Shown: positions 1 to 9,220, counted from the first letter of the stretch. The stretch is DNA of 64,000 nucleotides from Streptomyces ferrugineus (GCF_015160855.1 NZ_CP063373.1:1364001-1428000); one strand, 5' to 3'. The notes: generated from the letters alone by a model not told the origin. Program-made: numbers and translations.

Positions 1-1091
1 AGGGCTGGCGCATCGAGATCAGGAAGTACCCCCGGCTCACCGAGGTCGGCTCCTGGCGGGCGCGCACCAAATTCGGCCATCGGGCCTCCCCGCTGTGGGA
101 GGAGAAGCCACACGGTGGCCACTACACCCAGGACGACATCCGCGAGATCGTCGCGTACGCCGCCGAGCGGCATATCACCGTCGTCCCCGAAATCGACGTA
201 CCGGGACACTCGCAGGCGGCCATCGCCGCGTATCCGGAACTCGGCAACACCGACGTCATCGACACCTCCGCGCTCTCCGTCTGGGACACCTGGGGGATCA
301 GTCCGAACGTACTCGCCCCCACTGACAACACCCTGCGCTTCTACGAGGGGGTCTTCGAGGAAGTCCTGGAGCTGTTCCCCTCGGAGTTCATTCACGTCGG
401 GGGTGACGAATGCCTCAAGGACCAGTGGCGGCAGTCGGCCACCGCACAGGAACGCATCCGGGAACTCGGGCTGAACGACGAGGACGAGCTCCAGGCGTGG
501 TTCATCGGCCACTTCGACAACTGGCTCTCCGCGCGCGGGCGTCGGCTCATCGGCTGGGACGAGATTCTGGAGGGCGGCCTCGCGAAGGGCGCGGCGGTGT
601 CGTCCTGGCGCGGATACGCCGGTGGCATCGCGGCCGCCCGCGCCGGTCACGACGTCGTCATGTGCCCCGAGCAGCAGGTGTATCTGGACCACCGCCAGGA
701 CGAGGGCGCGGGCGAGCCGGTCCCCATCGGCTACGTCCGCACCCTGGAGGACGTCTATCGGTTCGAGCCCGTTCCGCCGGAGTTGACGCCGGAGGAGGCC
801 CGGCATGTGCTGGGCACGCAGGCCAACGTGTGGACCGAGGTGATGGAGGACCACACGCGCGTGGACTACCAGACGTTCCCGCGCCTGGCCGCCTTCGCCG
901 AGGTGGCCTGGAGCGGCCTGCCCGCCCCGGACGAACGGGACTTCGCCGGCTTCGAGCGCCGAATGGCCGCCCACTACGGGCGGCTTGACGCCCTGGGGGT
1001 CGCGTACCGGCCACCTACGGGGCCGCGGCCGTGGCAGCGGCGGCCCGGGGTGCTCGGCCGGCCGATCGACGGGCCGCCCCCGAACAGATAA
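1..1091 (+). CDS. beta-N-acetylhexosaminidase, GH20 (5' end outside window)
   Basis: The frame is open from base 3 to TAA at 1089-1091 and gives about 362 C-terminal residues. HVGGDE at 393-410 carries the GH20 catalytic Asp-Glu pair. GWDEILEGG and WSGLPAPDERD match the later barrel strands. The family removes terminal N-acetylglucosamine or N-acetylgalactosamine from chitobiose-type oligosaccharides through a substrate-assisted mechanism. The start and any signal peptide lie upstream, so location is unknown. It may supply GlcNAc to the PTS at 44-47 kb (inference). A 226-base gap separates it from the next operon. Confidence 0.93.
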   Translation, partial: GWRIEIRKYPRLTEVGSWRARTKFGHRASPLWEEKPHGGHYTQDDIREIVAYAAERHITVVPEIDVPGHSQAAIAAYPELGNTDVIDTSALSVWDTWGISPNVLAPTDNTLRFYEGVFEEVLELFPSEFIHVGGDECLKDQWRQSATAQERIRELGLNDEDELQAWFIGHFDNWLSARGRRLIGWDEILEGGLAKGAAVSSWRGYAGGIAAARAGHDVVMCPEQQVYLDHRQDEGAGEPVPIGYVRTLEDVYRFEPVPPELTPEEARHVLGTQANVWTEVMEDHTRVDYQTFPRLAAFAEVAWSGLPAPDERDFAGFERRMAAHYGRLDALGVAYRPPTGPRPWQRRPGVLGRPIDGPPPNR

Positions 1092-1317
1092 TGGAAAAAA
1101 ACCGGCAAGGGGTCACCGAAGAGTGTCAATCGGTGCGCACCGGTGATGCCGTACGAAAACGGACCATCTCCCTGATCAGGTGGGCGAAAGCCTCCTAGCG
1201 GACCCCTGTCTTCGTGCCCTGCGAAGATGTGCCAGAGTTGCCACGTCCGCCCTGTCAGCACGTACCGTACGGCAACACAGGTGGGACCAGGTGGGGCAGC
1301 GGGAAGGGGCAGCCGGT

Positions 1318-2211
1318 TTGACCACGCACGCACCGCAGGCGGCGCAGGCCGTCACGCTGCCCACGACGCTGGACGAGGCAGTGGCGGCACTGGCCGCCAT
1401 GCCCGCCGCAGTGCCCGTCGCGGGCGGCACCGACCTCATGGCCGCCGTCAACTCCGGGCAGCTCAGGCCCGCCGCCCTGGTCGGCCTCGGCAAGATCAGC
1501 GAGATCCGCGGGTGGCAGTACCAGGACGGGCACGCGCTGCTCGGCGCGGGCCTCACGCACGCGCGCATGGGCCGCCCCGACTTCGCGGCCCTGATCCCGG
1601 CGCTCGCCGCCGCCGCACGCGCAGCGGGCCCGCCGCAGATCCGCAACGCGGGCACCCTCGGCGGCAACATCGCCTCGGCGTCCCCGACCGGTGACGCACT
1701 GCCGGTGCTCGCCGCCCTCGAAGCGACCCTGATCGTCGCGGGTCCGGGCGGGGCCCGCCGGGAGATCCCGGTGTCGCACCTGCTGGCGGGCATGGAGATG
1801 CTGCGCGCCGGCGAACTCATCGGCTACGTGCGCGTGCCGCTGCTGCACGCCCCGCAGGTCTTCCTCAAGGCCACCGGCCGCACCGGCCCGGGGCGCGCGA
1901 TGGCGTCCGTCGCGGTCGTGCTGGACCCCGCGCGGCGCGGAGTCAGGTGCGCCGTCGGCGCCATAGCGCCCATGCCGCTGCGGCCCCTGGAGGCCGAGCA
2001 CTGGGTCGCCCAGCTGATCGACTGGGACAACAACCGCGCGATCGTCCCCGAGGCGCTCAGCGCCTTCGGCGAGTACGTCGCCGCCGCCTGCATCCCCGAC
2101 CCGGCCCCGGCCGAGGACGGTTCCGTGACCCAGCATCCGCCCGCCGTACTGCACCTGCGGCGCACCGTCGCCGCGCTGGCCCGACGAGCACTGGGGAGGG
2201 CGCTGTCATGA
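1318..2211 (+). CDS. FAD-binding subunit of a molybdenum hydroxylase (xanthine/CO dehydrogenase type)
   Basis: 297 residues from the TTG at 1318, chosen because a GGAAGGGG-type ribosome site precedes it and homology begins there; an ATG at 1180 is in frame but adds non-homologous sequence. VAGGTDLMAAV (about residue 33) and QIRNAGTLGGNIASASPTGD (about 105-125) are the FAD-binding signatures of the medium subunit (FAD_binding_5 plus CO_deh_flav_C). The subunit passes electrons from the 2Fe-2S clusters to an acceptor. It overlaps the next gene by ATGA, so the operon is translationally coupled. Confidence 0.92.
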   Translation: MTTHAPQAAQAVTLPTTLDEAVAALAAMPAAVPVAGGTDLMAAVNSGQLRPAALVGLGKISEIRGWQYQDGHALLGAGLTHARMGRPDFAALIPALAAAARAAGPPQIRNAGTLGGNIASASPTGDALPVLAALEATLIVAGPGGARREIPVSHLLAGMEMLRAGELIGYVRVPLLHAPQVFLKATGRTGPGRAMASVAVVLDPARRGVRCAVGAIAPMPLRPLEAEHWVAQLIDWDNNRAIVPEALSAFGEYVAAACIPDPAPAEDGSVTQHPPAVLHLRRTVAALARRALGRALS

Positions 2212-3923
2212 CCGACGACCAGCGTGAAGAGGGCACACCCCAGGGCGCGGGCCGCTGGGACCCGCTGCCCCAGGGCGACTACGACGACGGCGCGACCGCC
2301 TTCGTCAAACTCCCCGAAGGGGGCGTCGACGCCCTCCTGGGCTCCTCGGACAGCCCGCTCGCCGCGCCCGGGCACGGATACGTCCCGCCGCGGATAACGG
2401 TCGCGCCGGGCTCGGAGACGGGCGTCGACCCGGCGGCCCCCGGCGGCTGGCCGGCCGCGGGCGCGCCCGCCGAGGGCGCCCAGTGGCCCGACCCGAACGC
2501 CGCCGCGCAGGACACCGGCAGCGGCCAGTTCACGTACAACCCCGGGACCACCCAGCAGTGGAACTTCTCGGAGACCGCGGCCGGCCAGGACCCCGCCGGG
2601 CCCGGGCAGGATGTCACCGGGCAGTGGTCGATCCCCGTCGCCGACGGTGACCTTCCGGATGAGTCGGGCGAGTTCACCACCTCGTCGCTCGTCGAGCAGT
2701 GGGGCGGCGGCACCCCCCCGGCCACGCTGCCGGGCGGCGCGCCCGCACCGTGGGCGACGCAGGCCACCGGACAGCCCTGGGGCCGGCAGGCGGAGGCCGC
2801 GGCGGCGACCGGCGAGGCGGTGGGAACCGCGCCCGCGCCCGGACGGCCCGCCGACGCCGGGCACGTTCCCGGACAGCCGGGGCAGCCCGGGGCACCCGCC
2901 GGCGACCAGCACGCCCCGGGCCCCGGTGACCAGCCCGACGGAGCCGCGCCCGCGCCGGCCGGCTTCGGCGCGGACGGGAGCGGGGCCGCCACGGCGCCCG
3001 GCGCCGCGGAGGAGCCGGAGGCGTTCGCCGCCGAGGACTCCCCCGAGAGCGCTTCAGAGGCCGCGCAGGCCGCCCCTGGAGCCGGTGAGGCCGCCCCGGA
3101 CGCCCCTGGAGGCCCTGAGACTGCCCCGGACGCCCAGGGCGCCACAGAGGCCGCACAGGGCCCCGTGGACGCTCCCGGCGAGCCGGCCCCGGCCGAGGGC
3201 GGCGAGGGCGCCGAATCCGCCCCCGAGGCCGCCGAGGAGCCCGTACCGGCCGCCGCCTCCGACGGCGTGCCGTCGCTCCCGGGCGAGGAACATCCCCTCG
3301 CCTCCTACGTCCTGCGCGTCAACGGCGTCGACCGGCCCGTCTCGGACGCCTGGATCGGCGAGTCGCTGCTCTACGTGCTGCGTGAGCGCCTCGGCCTCGC
3401 GGGCGCCAAGGACGGCTGCTCACAGGGCGAGTGCGGGGCCTGCAACGTGCAGGTCGACGGCCGGCTCGTGGCGTCCTGCCTGGTACCGGCCGTGACCGCC
3501 GCCGGCAGCGAGGTGCGCACCGTCGAGGGCCTGGCCGAGGACGGTCAGCCCTCCGACGTGCAGCGGGCGCTCGCGCGCTGCGGCGCCGTGCAGTGCGGCT
3601 TCTGCGTGCCGGGCATGGCGATGACCGTGCACGACCTGCTGGAGGGCAACCCGGCGCCGACCGAGCTGGAGACCCGCCAGGCGCTGTGCGGCAACCTGTG
3701 CCGCTGCTCCGGCTACCGGGGCGTGGTGGAGGCGGTCAAGGAGGTCGTCGCCGAACGCGAGGCGCACACCGGGGCCGACGACGGCGAACATCATGGCGAC
3801 GAGCCGCGTATCCCCCACCAGGCGGGCCCGGGGGCCGGCGGGGTCAACCCGTCGGCGTTCGAGACACCGGGCGCCAGGGGGCCGCATGACCAGGCGTACG
3901 GACAGGACGGAGGCCAGGCGTGA
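2208..3923 (+). CDS. 2Fe-2S subunit of the molybdenum hydroxylase with a long low-complexity N-terminal extension
   Basis: 571 residues. The first 364 or so are rich in Pro, Ala, Gly and Glu, with no recognisable domain and short motifs such as TGQWSIPVADGD and DESGEFTTSSL. The enzyme-like part starts near residue 365: an N-terminal cluster at CSQGECGAC (about 404-412) and a C-terminal cluster from CGAVQCGFC (about 458) and CGNLCRC (about 494). A hydrophilic tail of about 50 residues follows. Ordinary small subunits of this family are about 150-200 residues, so the extension is unusual. The ATG at 2208 overlaps the previous stop and the stop overlaps the next GTG. Confidence 0.9.
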   Translation: MTDDQREEGTPQGAGRWDPLPQGDYDDGATAFVKLPEGGVDALLGSSDSPLAAPGHGYVPPRITVAPGSETGVDPAAPGGWPAAGAPAEGAQWPDPNAAAQDTGSGQFTYNPGTTQQWNFSETAAGQDPAGPGQDVTGQWSIPVADGDLPDESGEFTTSSLVEQWGGGTPPATLPGGAPAPWATQATGQPWGRQAEAAAATGEAVGTAPAPGRPADAGHVPGQPGQPGAPAGDQHAPGPGDQPDGAAPAPAGFGADGSGAATAPGAAEEPEAFAAEDSPESASEAAQAAPGAGEAAPDAPGGPETAPDAQGATEAAQGPVDAPGEPAPAEGGEGAESAPEAAEEPVPAAASDGVPSLPGEEHPLASYVLRVNGVDRPVSDAWIGESLLYVLRERLGLAGAKDGCSQGECGACNVQVDGRLVASCLVPAVTAAGSEVRTVEGLAEDGQPSDVQRALARCGAVQCGFCVPGMAMTVHDLLEGNPAPTELETRQALCGNLCRCSGYRGVVEAVKEVVAEREAHTGADDGEHHGDEPRIPHQAGPGAGGVNPSAFETPGARGPHDQAYGQDGGQA

Positions 3924-6229
3924 GCAACGAAGCCGCCACCGCGACCACAGCCGCGGAGGCAGCACCCGCCCCCGAGCCGATCCCGCACGGCCTCGGCGCC
4001 GCCCTGCCGGCCGCCGACGCCCGCGCCAAGACCGAGGGCACCTTCCCGTACGCGGCCGACCTGTGGGCCGAGGGCCTGCTGTGGGCGGCCGTCCTGCGCT
4101 CGCCGCACCCGCACGCGCGCATCACGTCCATCGACACCTCCCACGCGCGCGAGATGCCCGGAGTCCGGGCCGTCGTCACGCACGAGGACGTCCCCGGCAG
4201 CCCGCTGTTCGGCCGCGGCAAGGCCGACCGCCCGGTCTTCGCCTCCGAGGTGGTACGCCACCACGGCGAGCCCATCGCCGCCGTCGCCGCCGACCACCCG
4301 GACACCGCGCGCCTGGCCGCCGCGGCCGTCATCGTCGAGTACGAGGTGCTCGACCCGGTCACCGACCCCGAGCAGGCCTTCGAGGCCGAGCCGCTGCACC
4401 CCGACGGCAACCTGATCCGGCACATCCCGCTGCGCCACGGCGACCCCGACGCGGCCGGCGACATCGTCGTCGAGGGCCTGTACCGCATCGGACGCCAGGA
4501 CCCGGCCCCCATCGGCGCCGAGGCGGGCCTCGCCGTGCCGCGCCCCGACGGCGGCGTGGAGCTCTACCTGGCCTCGACCGACCCGCACACCGACCGCGAC
4601 CGGGCCGCCGCCTGCTACGGCCTGGAGCCCGAGCGCGTCAAGGTCGTCGTCACCGGCGTCCCCGGCGCCACCGCCGACCGCGAGGACCAGGGCTTCCAGC
4701 TCCCGCTCGGCCTGCTGGCGCTCAAGACCGGCTGCCCGGTGAAGCTGACGGCCACGCGCGAGGAGTCCTTCCTCGGCCACACCCACCGGCATCCCACCCT
4801 CCTGCGCTACCGCCATCACGCGGACGCCGAGGGCAAACTGGTCAAGGTCGAGGCGCAGATCCTGCTGGACGCGGGCGCCTACGCCGACACCTCCTCCGAC
4901 GCCCTGGCCGCCGCGGTCGGCTTCGCCTGCGGCCCGTACGTCGTCCCGAACGCCTTCATCGAGGGCTGGGCCGTACGCACCAACAACCCGCCCTCCGGCC
5001 ATGTACGCGGCGAGGGCGCCATGCAGGTGTGCGCCGCCTACGAGGCGCAGATGGACAAGCTCGCCAAGAAGCTCGGCGTGGACCCGGCCGAGCTGCGCCT
5101 GCGCAACGCCATGGCCACCGGCGACGTACTCCCGACGGGTCAGACGGTGACCTGCCCGGCCCCGGTGGCGGAGCTGTTGCAGGCCGTGCGGGACTACCCC
5201 CTCCCCGCCCTCCCCAAGGACACGCCCGAGGACGAGTGGCTGCTGCCCGGCGGCCCCGAGGGCGCGGGCGAACCGGGCGCCGTGCGGCGGGGCGTCGGCT
5301 ACGGCCTGGGCATGGTGCACATGCTCGGCGCCGAGGGCGCGGACGAGGTCTCCACGGCGACGGTGAAGGTCCACGACGGCGTGGCGACGGTGCTCTGCGC
5401 GGCCGTCGAGACGGGCCAGGGCTTCACCACCCTCGCCCGGCAGATCGTCCAGGAGACGCTCGGCATCGATGAGGTGCACGTGGCACCCGTCGACACCGAC
5501 CAGCCCCCGGCCGGCGCGGGCTGCCGTGGCCGCCACACCTGGGTGTCGGGCGGCGCGGTGGAGCGGGCGGCCAAAATGGTCCGCACCCAACTCCTCCAGC
5601 CACTGGCGCACAAGTTCGGGATGTCCACCGAACTGCTCCAGATCACCGACGGCAAGATCACCTCGTACGACGGCGTCCTGTCGACCACCGTCACCGAGGC
5701 GATGGACGGCAAGGAACTGTGGGCGACGGCGCAGTGCCGCCCGCACCCGACCGAGCCGCTGGACGAGGCCGGCCAGGGCGACGCCTTCGTGGGCATGTCC
5801 TTCTGCGCGATCCGCGCGGTCGTGGACGTCGACATCGAGCTGGGCTCGGTGCGCGTGGTCGAGCTGGCCCTCGCCCAGGACGTCGGCCGGGTGCTCAACC
5901 CGGCCCAGCTGGAGGCACGCATCGAGGCGGGTGTGACGCAGGGCGTGGGCATAGCGCTCACGGAGAACCTGCGCTCGGCCCGCGGCGTGATCCGCCACCC
6001 GGACCTGACGGGCTACTCGCTGCCGACGGCCCTGGACGCCCCGGACATCCGGATCGTGAAGCTGGTCGAGGAGCGGGACGTGGTCGCGCCCTTCGGCGCC
6101 AAGGCGGTCAGCGCGGTGCCGGTGGTGACCTCGCCCGCGGCCATCGCCTCCGCCGTACGCGCCGCGACGGGCCGCCCGGTCAACCGACTGCCGATCCGCC
6201 CGCAGGCGGCCGTGGTGACCGGCCAGTGA
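3920..6229 (+). CDS. molybdopterin-binding large subunit of the molybdenum hydroxylase
   Basis: 769 residues from GTG 3920, which overlaps the previous stop as GTGA. The N-terminal a/b hammerhead domain covers roughly residues 25-140, with Mo-cofactor domains after it. Recognisable signatures are HRHPTLLRYR, VRGEGAMQVCAAYEAQMD, GQGFTTLARQIVQETLG and the C-terminal GAKAVSAVP. Canonical members carry Glu in a GVGEPP-like segment here, and it acts as the base in hydroxylation; this protein has Ala732. Substrate therefore cannot be inferred, and activity may be altered or absent. Last gene of the operon; no clear terminator seen. Confidence 0.9.
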   Translation: MSNEAATATTAAEAAPAPEPIPHGLGAALPAADARAKTEGTFPYAADLWAEGLLWAAVLRSPHPHARITSIDTSHAREMPGVRAVVTHEDVPGSPLFGRGKADRPVFASEVVRHHGEPIAAVAADHPDTARLAAAAVIVEYEVLDPVTDPEQAFEAEPLHPDGNLIRHIPLRHGDPDAAGDIVVEGLYRIGRQDPAPIGAEAGLAVPRPDGGVELYLASTDPHTDRDRAAACYGLEPERVKVVVTGVPGATADREDQGFQLPLGLLALKTGCPVKLTATREESFLGHTHRHPTLLRYRHHADAEGKLVKVEAQILLDAGAYADTSSDALAAAVGFACGPYVVPNAFIEGWAVRTNNPPSGHVRGEGAMQVCAAYEAQMDKLAKKLGVDPAELRLRNAMATGDVLPTGQTVTCPAPVAELLQAVRDYPLPALPKDTPEDEWLLPGGPEGAGEPGAVRRGVGYGLGMVHMLGAEGADEVSTATVKVHDGVATVLCAAVETGQGFTTLARQIVQETLGIDEVHVAPVDTDQPPAGAGCRGRHTWVSGGAVERAAKMVRTQLLQPLAHKFGMSTELLQITDGKITSYDGVLSTTVTEAMDGKELWATAQCRPHPTEPLDEAGQGDAFVGMSFCAIRAVVDVDIELGSVRVVELALAQDVGRVLNPAQLEARIEAGVTQGVGIALTENLRSARGVIRHPDLTGYSLPTALDAPDIRIVKLVEERDVVAPFGAKAVSAVPVVTSPAAIASAVRAATGRPVNRLPIRPQAAVVTGQ

Positions 6230-6510
6230 GCGGCACGTCCCGGCTGTACTGACGGCTGTCTGGACGGCTGTCGTGGACGGCGTCGGGGAGACCGTGAGGC
6301 GATTCTCGTGGGGCGATTCCCGTGGGGAGGGAACGCGCGAGGGTGGGCCGAGCGTCTGGTGATGTGAAGCGCTGTCAGCGGACGTGCTGGTCCGGGGCGT
6401 TGTCAGTGGTGGCGCGTAGTGTTCTGGTCAGTGGGAACGGCAGCCGGGTCCGGCGGGTCGATCGGCCGTGTCGTGCCCGGGGGCGGTGAGAAAGCGCATG
6501 CGGGGGAGCC

Positions 6511-7707
6511 ATGAGCACGATGACCACGACCCACGCCGGTGACACGGCGATCGTCCTGACGGAGTCGGACCTGGGTCCGCACGTGACGCACGCGTCGACG
6601 CGCCGCTGGCTGACGGGACCCGGACTGCCCGGCGACAGCGGTGTGCTGAGCTTCGCCGGGCTCGGCCGGGAGGGGCTGCGGACGGTGGCGGACTCGACGG
6701 GCGATCCAAACGACCGCCTGGCGGCGGAGCTGCGGGACCAGCTCGTGATAGGCGGACTGCTGGGTCCCGGCGGCCTGGAGACGGAGTCGGTCCTGCTGGA
6801 CGGCGCGACGGGGGAGATCTCGACGACACACTTCCTGCACGACCGCCCCGACCTGATGGACCGCCGCCCCCTGGCGCCGTCGCTGCACACCCTGGTCCGC
6901 TTCGCCGAGGCCACGGACGAACTGGCGGGGCTGCGCGGCCAGTTCGCCTCGTACGTCGGCTGCTACGGCCCCAAGGCGGTCGCGGAGGCGTCGCGGCAGC
7001 TGCTGGCCGTGTTCGAGGAGGGCACGGCCGGCCAACCGGCGCCGTTCTGGCGGATGGCGGCGCTGATCCGGCCGCTGGCGCTCGTCGCGGGCCGGGCCGG
7101 CGCGTCGGGGCTGGCCCTGGACCTGCCGCCGCGCCTCCTGGACGAGGAGTTCGGCCGCCGCAGGATGGTGCGCTTCGAGGACGTCGACTTCCCCGGCACA
7201 CTCACGCACGAGCCGACCCGCCGCTTCCTGCGCGAGGTGGGCCTGCCGGAGGACGGCTTCCTGTTCTGCCTCGACACCGACATGTCGCTGCCGACGCTGG
7301 CCGAGTACTACGCCGAGGTCGACCCCTCGGCCGAACTCCCCGCCCGGGCCGACCACTTGATACGCCTGGGGCATCTCGTCGAGGACCACAGCCTGGTCGT
7401 AGACGGCTCGACGGGAGCGGTCCTGAACTGGAACGAGTCCGAGGCGCGCCTGTTCCCGCTGAACACCGACATCTCGACCCTCGCCTTCACGCTCTGGCTG
7501 CTGCACCGCGAGCAGACGATCGACGAGGAGTCGGGCCACGCGCTGACGACCGACGCCTACGACCAGCTGGCCATGACGATGCTCCAGGTCCTGTCGACGG
7601 TCGACCCGACCGGAATCCTGGCGGGCGTGGACGGCCGGCACTACTGGACGGAGGTGTTCCAGGACGAGGCGTGCGGGGCCCTGGAATTGGTCGAAGGCCG
7701 GCGGTGA
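6511..7707 (+). CDS. SUKH-4-like protein with two related halves
   Basis: 398 residues, ATG 6511 behind GGGGGAG. The protein looks internally duplicated. Residues about 26-130 (STRRWLTGPGLPGDSGVL, then SVLLDGATGEI) resemble residues about 230-345 (PTRRFLREVGLPEDGFLF, then SLVVDGSTGAVLNWNE). This is the layout of the SMI1/KNR4 (SUKH) fold, whose bacterial members often act as immunity proteins against nuclease or deaminase toxins or as regulators. No toxin gene is adjacent, so role is unassigned. The gene converges on the LAGTG surface-protein gene with 10 bases between stops. Confidence 0.7.
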   Translation: MSTMTTTHAGDTAIVLTESDLGPHVTHASTRRWLTGPGLPGDSGVLSFAGLGREGLRTVADSTGDPNDRLAAELRDQLVIGGLLGPGGLETESVLLDGATGEISTTHFLHDRPDLMDRRPLAPSLHTLVRFAEATDELAGLRGQFASYVGCYGPKAVAEASRQLLAVFEEGTAGQPAPFWRMAALIRPLALVAGRAGASGLALDLPPRLLDEEFGRRRMVRFEDVDFPGTLTHEPTRRFLREVGLPEDGFLFCLDTDMSLPTLAEYYAEVDPSAELPARADHLIRLGHLVEDHSLVVDGSTGAVLNWNESEARLFPLNTDISTLAFTLWLLHREQTIDEESGHALTTDAYDQLAMTMLQVLSTVDPTGILAGVDGRHYWTEVFQDEACGALELVEGRR

Positions 7708-7717
7708 CGCCCGGCCG

Positions 7718-8968
7718 TCAGGAGGACTTGGCGGCCGCGCGGCGACGACGTACGGCCAGGACCAGACCACCGCCGAGGGCTGCCGTGGCGGCTGCGGCAC
7801 CGGCGATCAGGGGGGTGCCGTCGGAGCCGGTGCCGGCGAGGTTGCCGTTGACGGAGCCGGTGGTGGAGCCGGTGCCGCCCGCACCGCCCGTACCGGTCGC
7901 GTCCCCGGTGCCGCCCGTGCTGCCGGTGCCGCCCGTCCCGGTCATCCCGCCGGTCCCGCCGGTGGACTGGCCCACGGGGTCGTTCCCGTCGCCGCCGGTG
8001 GAGGAGTCGCCGGAGGGGGTGGGGCCGGCTTCGTCGTCGGTGGGGATCGTGATGCGGATCCGGGCCTTGTCGTTGGCGGGGTTCTTGTCGAACTCCGGGC
8101 GGATGTCGTAGACCGAGGTCGCCTTCACCTCGCCGGTGGTGGTGGTCGCGTCGTCGTCGATGTCCAGCATGAAGGTGAAGGACAGGGACTCGCCGACGTC
8201 GATGGTGTGGTCGGCGGGCCAGCAGACGTACTTGGACCTGCCCGGCGTACCCCCGGGTCCGGACGGGCCGTCGACGCCGAACGGCGCGCACTCCTGCGGC
8301 ACTTCGGAGGCGACCGTGTCCTGCGGTATCCGCACCATGAGTGCCGTCTGGTCGTCGCTCTCCTGGTTCTGGATCCAGCCGGGCCCGTCGTTGCGGAGCC
8401 GCACCGTCACGGACTCCCTCCCGCCCGCGAGCGCCTCGGTGTCCGCACCGACGGCGACGAGGTCGGCCGAGCTGTCGGCGGTCAGCGTCAGCCGCCGGTA
8501 GCTGTCGTCGAAGCCCTCGCCCGGGGCCTCGCCGGTGGCCGAGGTGCCGTACTCGACGGCCTCCATCAGCGCGTGGGGCTGCGCCCCGAAGCGCACGGGC
8601 GTCTCGACGGAGGCGCCGGGTTCGACGACGGTGTCGAGCTCGCACAGAGCCTGCCTGACCTGGTCCTCGACGGTCGAGTAGGTGCAGCCCTCGACGGTCT
8701 CCGGGAAGTCGAGCCCCCGGGTCAGCCGGATCCGGAAGGTGACGCCGTCCGCGGCCGCGGTGCCGTTGTTGGTGATGACGACGTTCTCGTCGTACACCTC
8801 GCCGGGCTTGGGCGACGCACTCGGCAGGCTCGAGATCACCAGGGAGGGCTCGCCCTCCTCGGCGGCTGCGGAGGAGGCGGCGGCCACGGGAACGGCCGCG
8901 ACGATCGCGGAGGCGGCCACTAAGGCCGCCGACTTACGGAGGTGTGAGGGGCGGATGCGTTGACGCAC
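7718..8968 (-). CDS. LAxTG-anchored cell-surface protein with DUF11/CARDB-like beta-sandwich repeats
   Basis: 416 residues from GTG 8968, preceded by GGAGACC. The signal peptide has a basic start, a hydrophobic core and an AAASSAAAEEG cleavage region (about residue 38). The body has beta-sandwich-like repeats (VVITNNGTAAADGVTFRI, then SVTVRLRNDGPGW). A Gly/Thr-rich linker (STGGTGGMTGTGG type) precedes LAGTG at residues 377-381, a hydrophobic segment and an RRRR tail. LAxTG is the class E sortase signal used by long chaplins in Streptomyces, so covalent attachment to peptidoglycan is expected. Ligand or partner unknown. Confidence 0.85.
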   Translation of the reverse strand: MRQRIRPSHLRKSAALVAASAIVAAVPVAAASSAAAEEGEPSLVISSLPSASPKPGEVYDENVVITNNGTAAADGVTFRIRLTRGLDFPETVEGCTYSTVEDQVRQALCELDTVVEPGASVETPVRFGAQPHALMEAVEYGTSATGEAPGEGFDDSYRRLTLTADSSADLVAVGADTEALAGGRESVTVRLRNDGPGWIQNQESDDQTALMVRIPQDTVASEVPQECAPFGVDGPSGPGGTPGRSKYVCWPADHTIDVGESLSFTFMLDIDDDATTTTGEVKATSVYDIRPEFDKNPANDKARIRITIPTDDEAGPTPSGDSSTGGDGNDPVGQSTGGTGGMTGTGGTGSTGGTGDATGTGGAGGTGSTTGSVNGNLAGTGSDGTPLIAGAAAATAALGGGLVLAVRRRRAAAKSS

Positions 8969-9103
8969 GGATGGGTCTCCTCGTCGGAACAGGAAGCACG
9001 GCGACCGGAGCGTTGCCGTGCAGTCATGTCCTGGACACCTGGAGGACGCCGGGGGTTGCGCCTCTGTTTGAGGAGAAGGGGAGGAGATAGGAAGGGGGAG
9101 GAG

Positions 9104-9175
9104 AGACCGCGACGGGATTCGAACCCGCGTAACTCGCTTTGCAGGCGAGTCCCTGAACCACTCGGGTACACGGTC
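9104..9175 (-). tRNA. tRNA-Cys (GCA)
   Basis: On the minus strand GACCGTG (5' end at 9175) pairs with CGCGGTC at the 3' end (one G-U). The anticodon loop is CTGCAAA between ACTCGC-type and GCGAGT-type arms, giving anticodon GCA. The T-arm is GCGGG-TTCGAAT-CCCGT and the discriminator base is U, as expected for Cys. No CCA is encoded. It stands alone between the surface-protein gene and the MFS gene. Confidence 0.95.
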
Positions 9176-9190
9176 TTGGTCGGTGGTTCG

Positions 9191-9220
9191 ACCGTATGGG
9201 CAGGTCCGGGGCGGGCTCAA
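9191..9220 (-). promoter_or_regulatory. probable promoter of tRNA-Cys
   Basis: Read on the minus strand, TTGAGC (9220-9215) is followed after 18 bases by TACGGT (9196-9191), placing a start about 8-10 bases before the tRNA 5' end at 9175. Only the spacing and the boxes support this. Confidence 0.5.

Noticed and set aside
8..1091. A complete hexosaminidase gene
   Set aside because: The frame is open to the window edge and no start codon region fits the family N-terminus.
3791..5998. Minus-strand open frame of 735 residues across the Mo subunit gene
   Set aside because: Shadow of the coding strand; no motif, and the plus strand has all expected Mo-subunit signatures.
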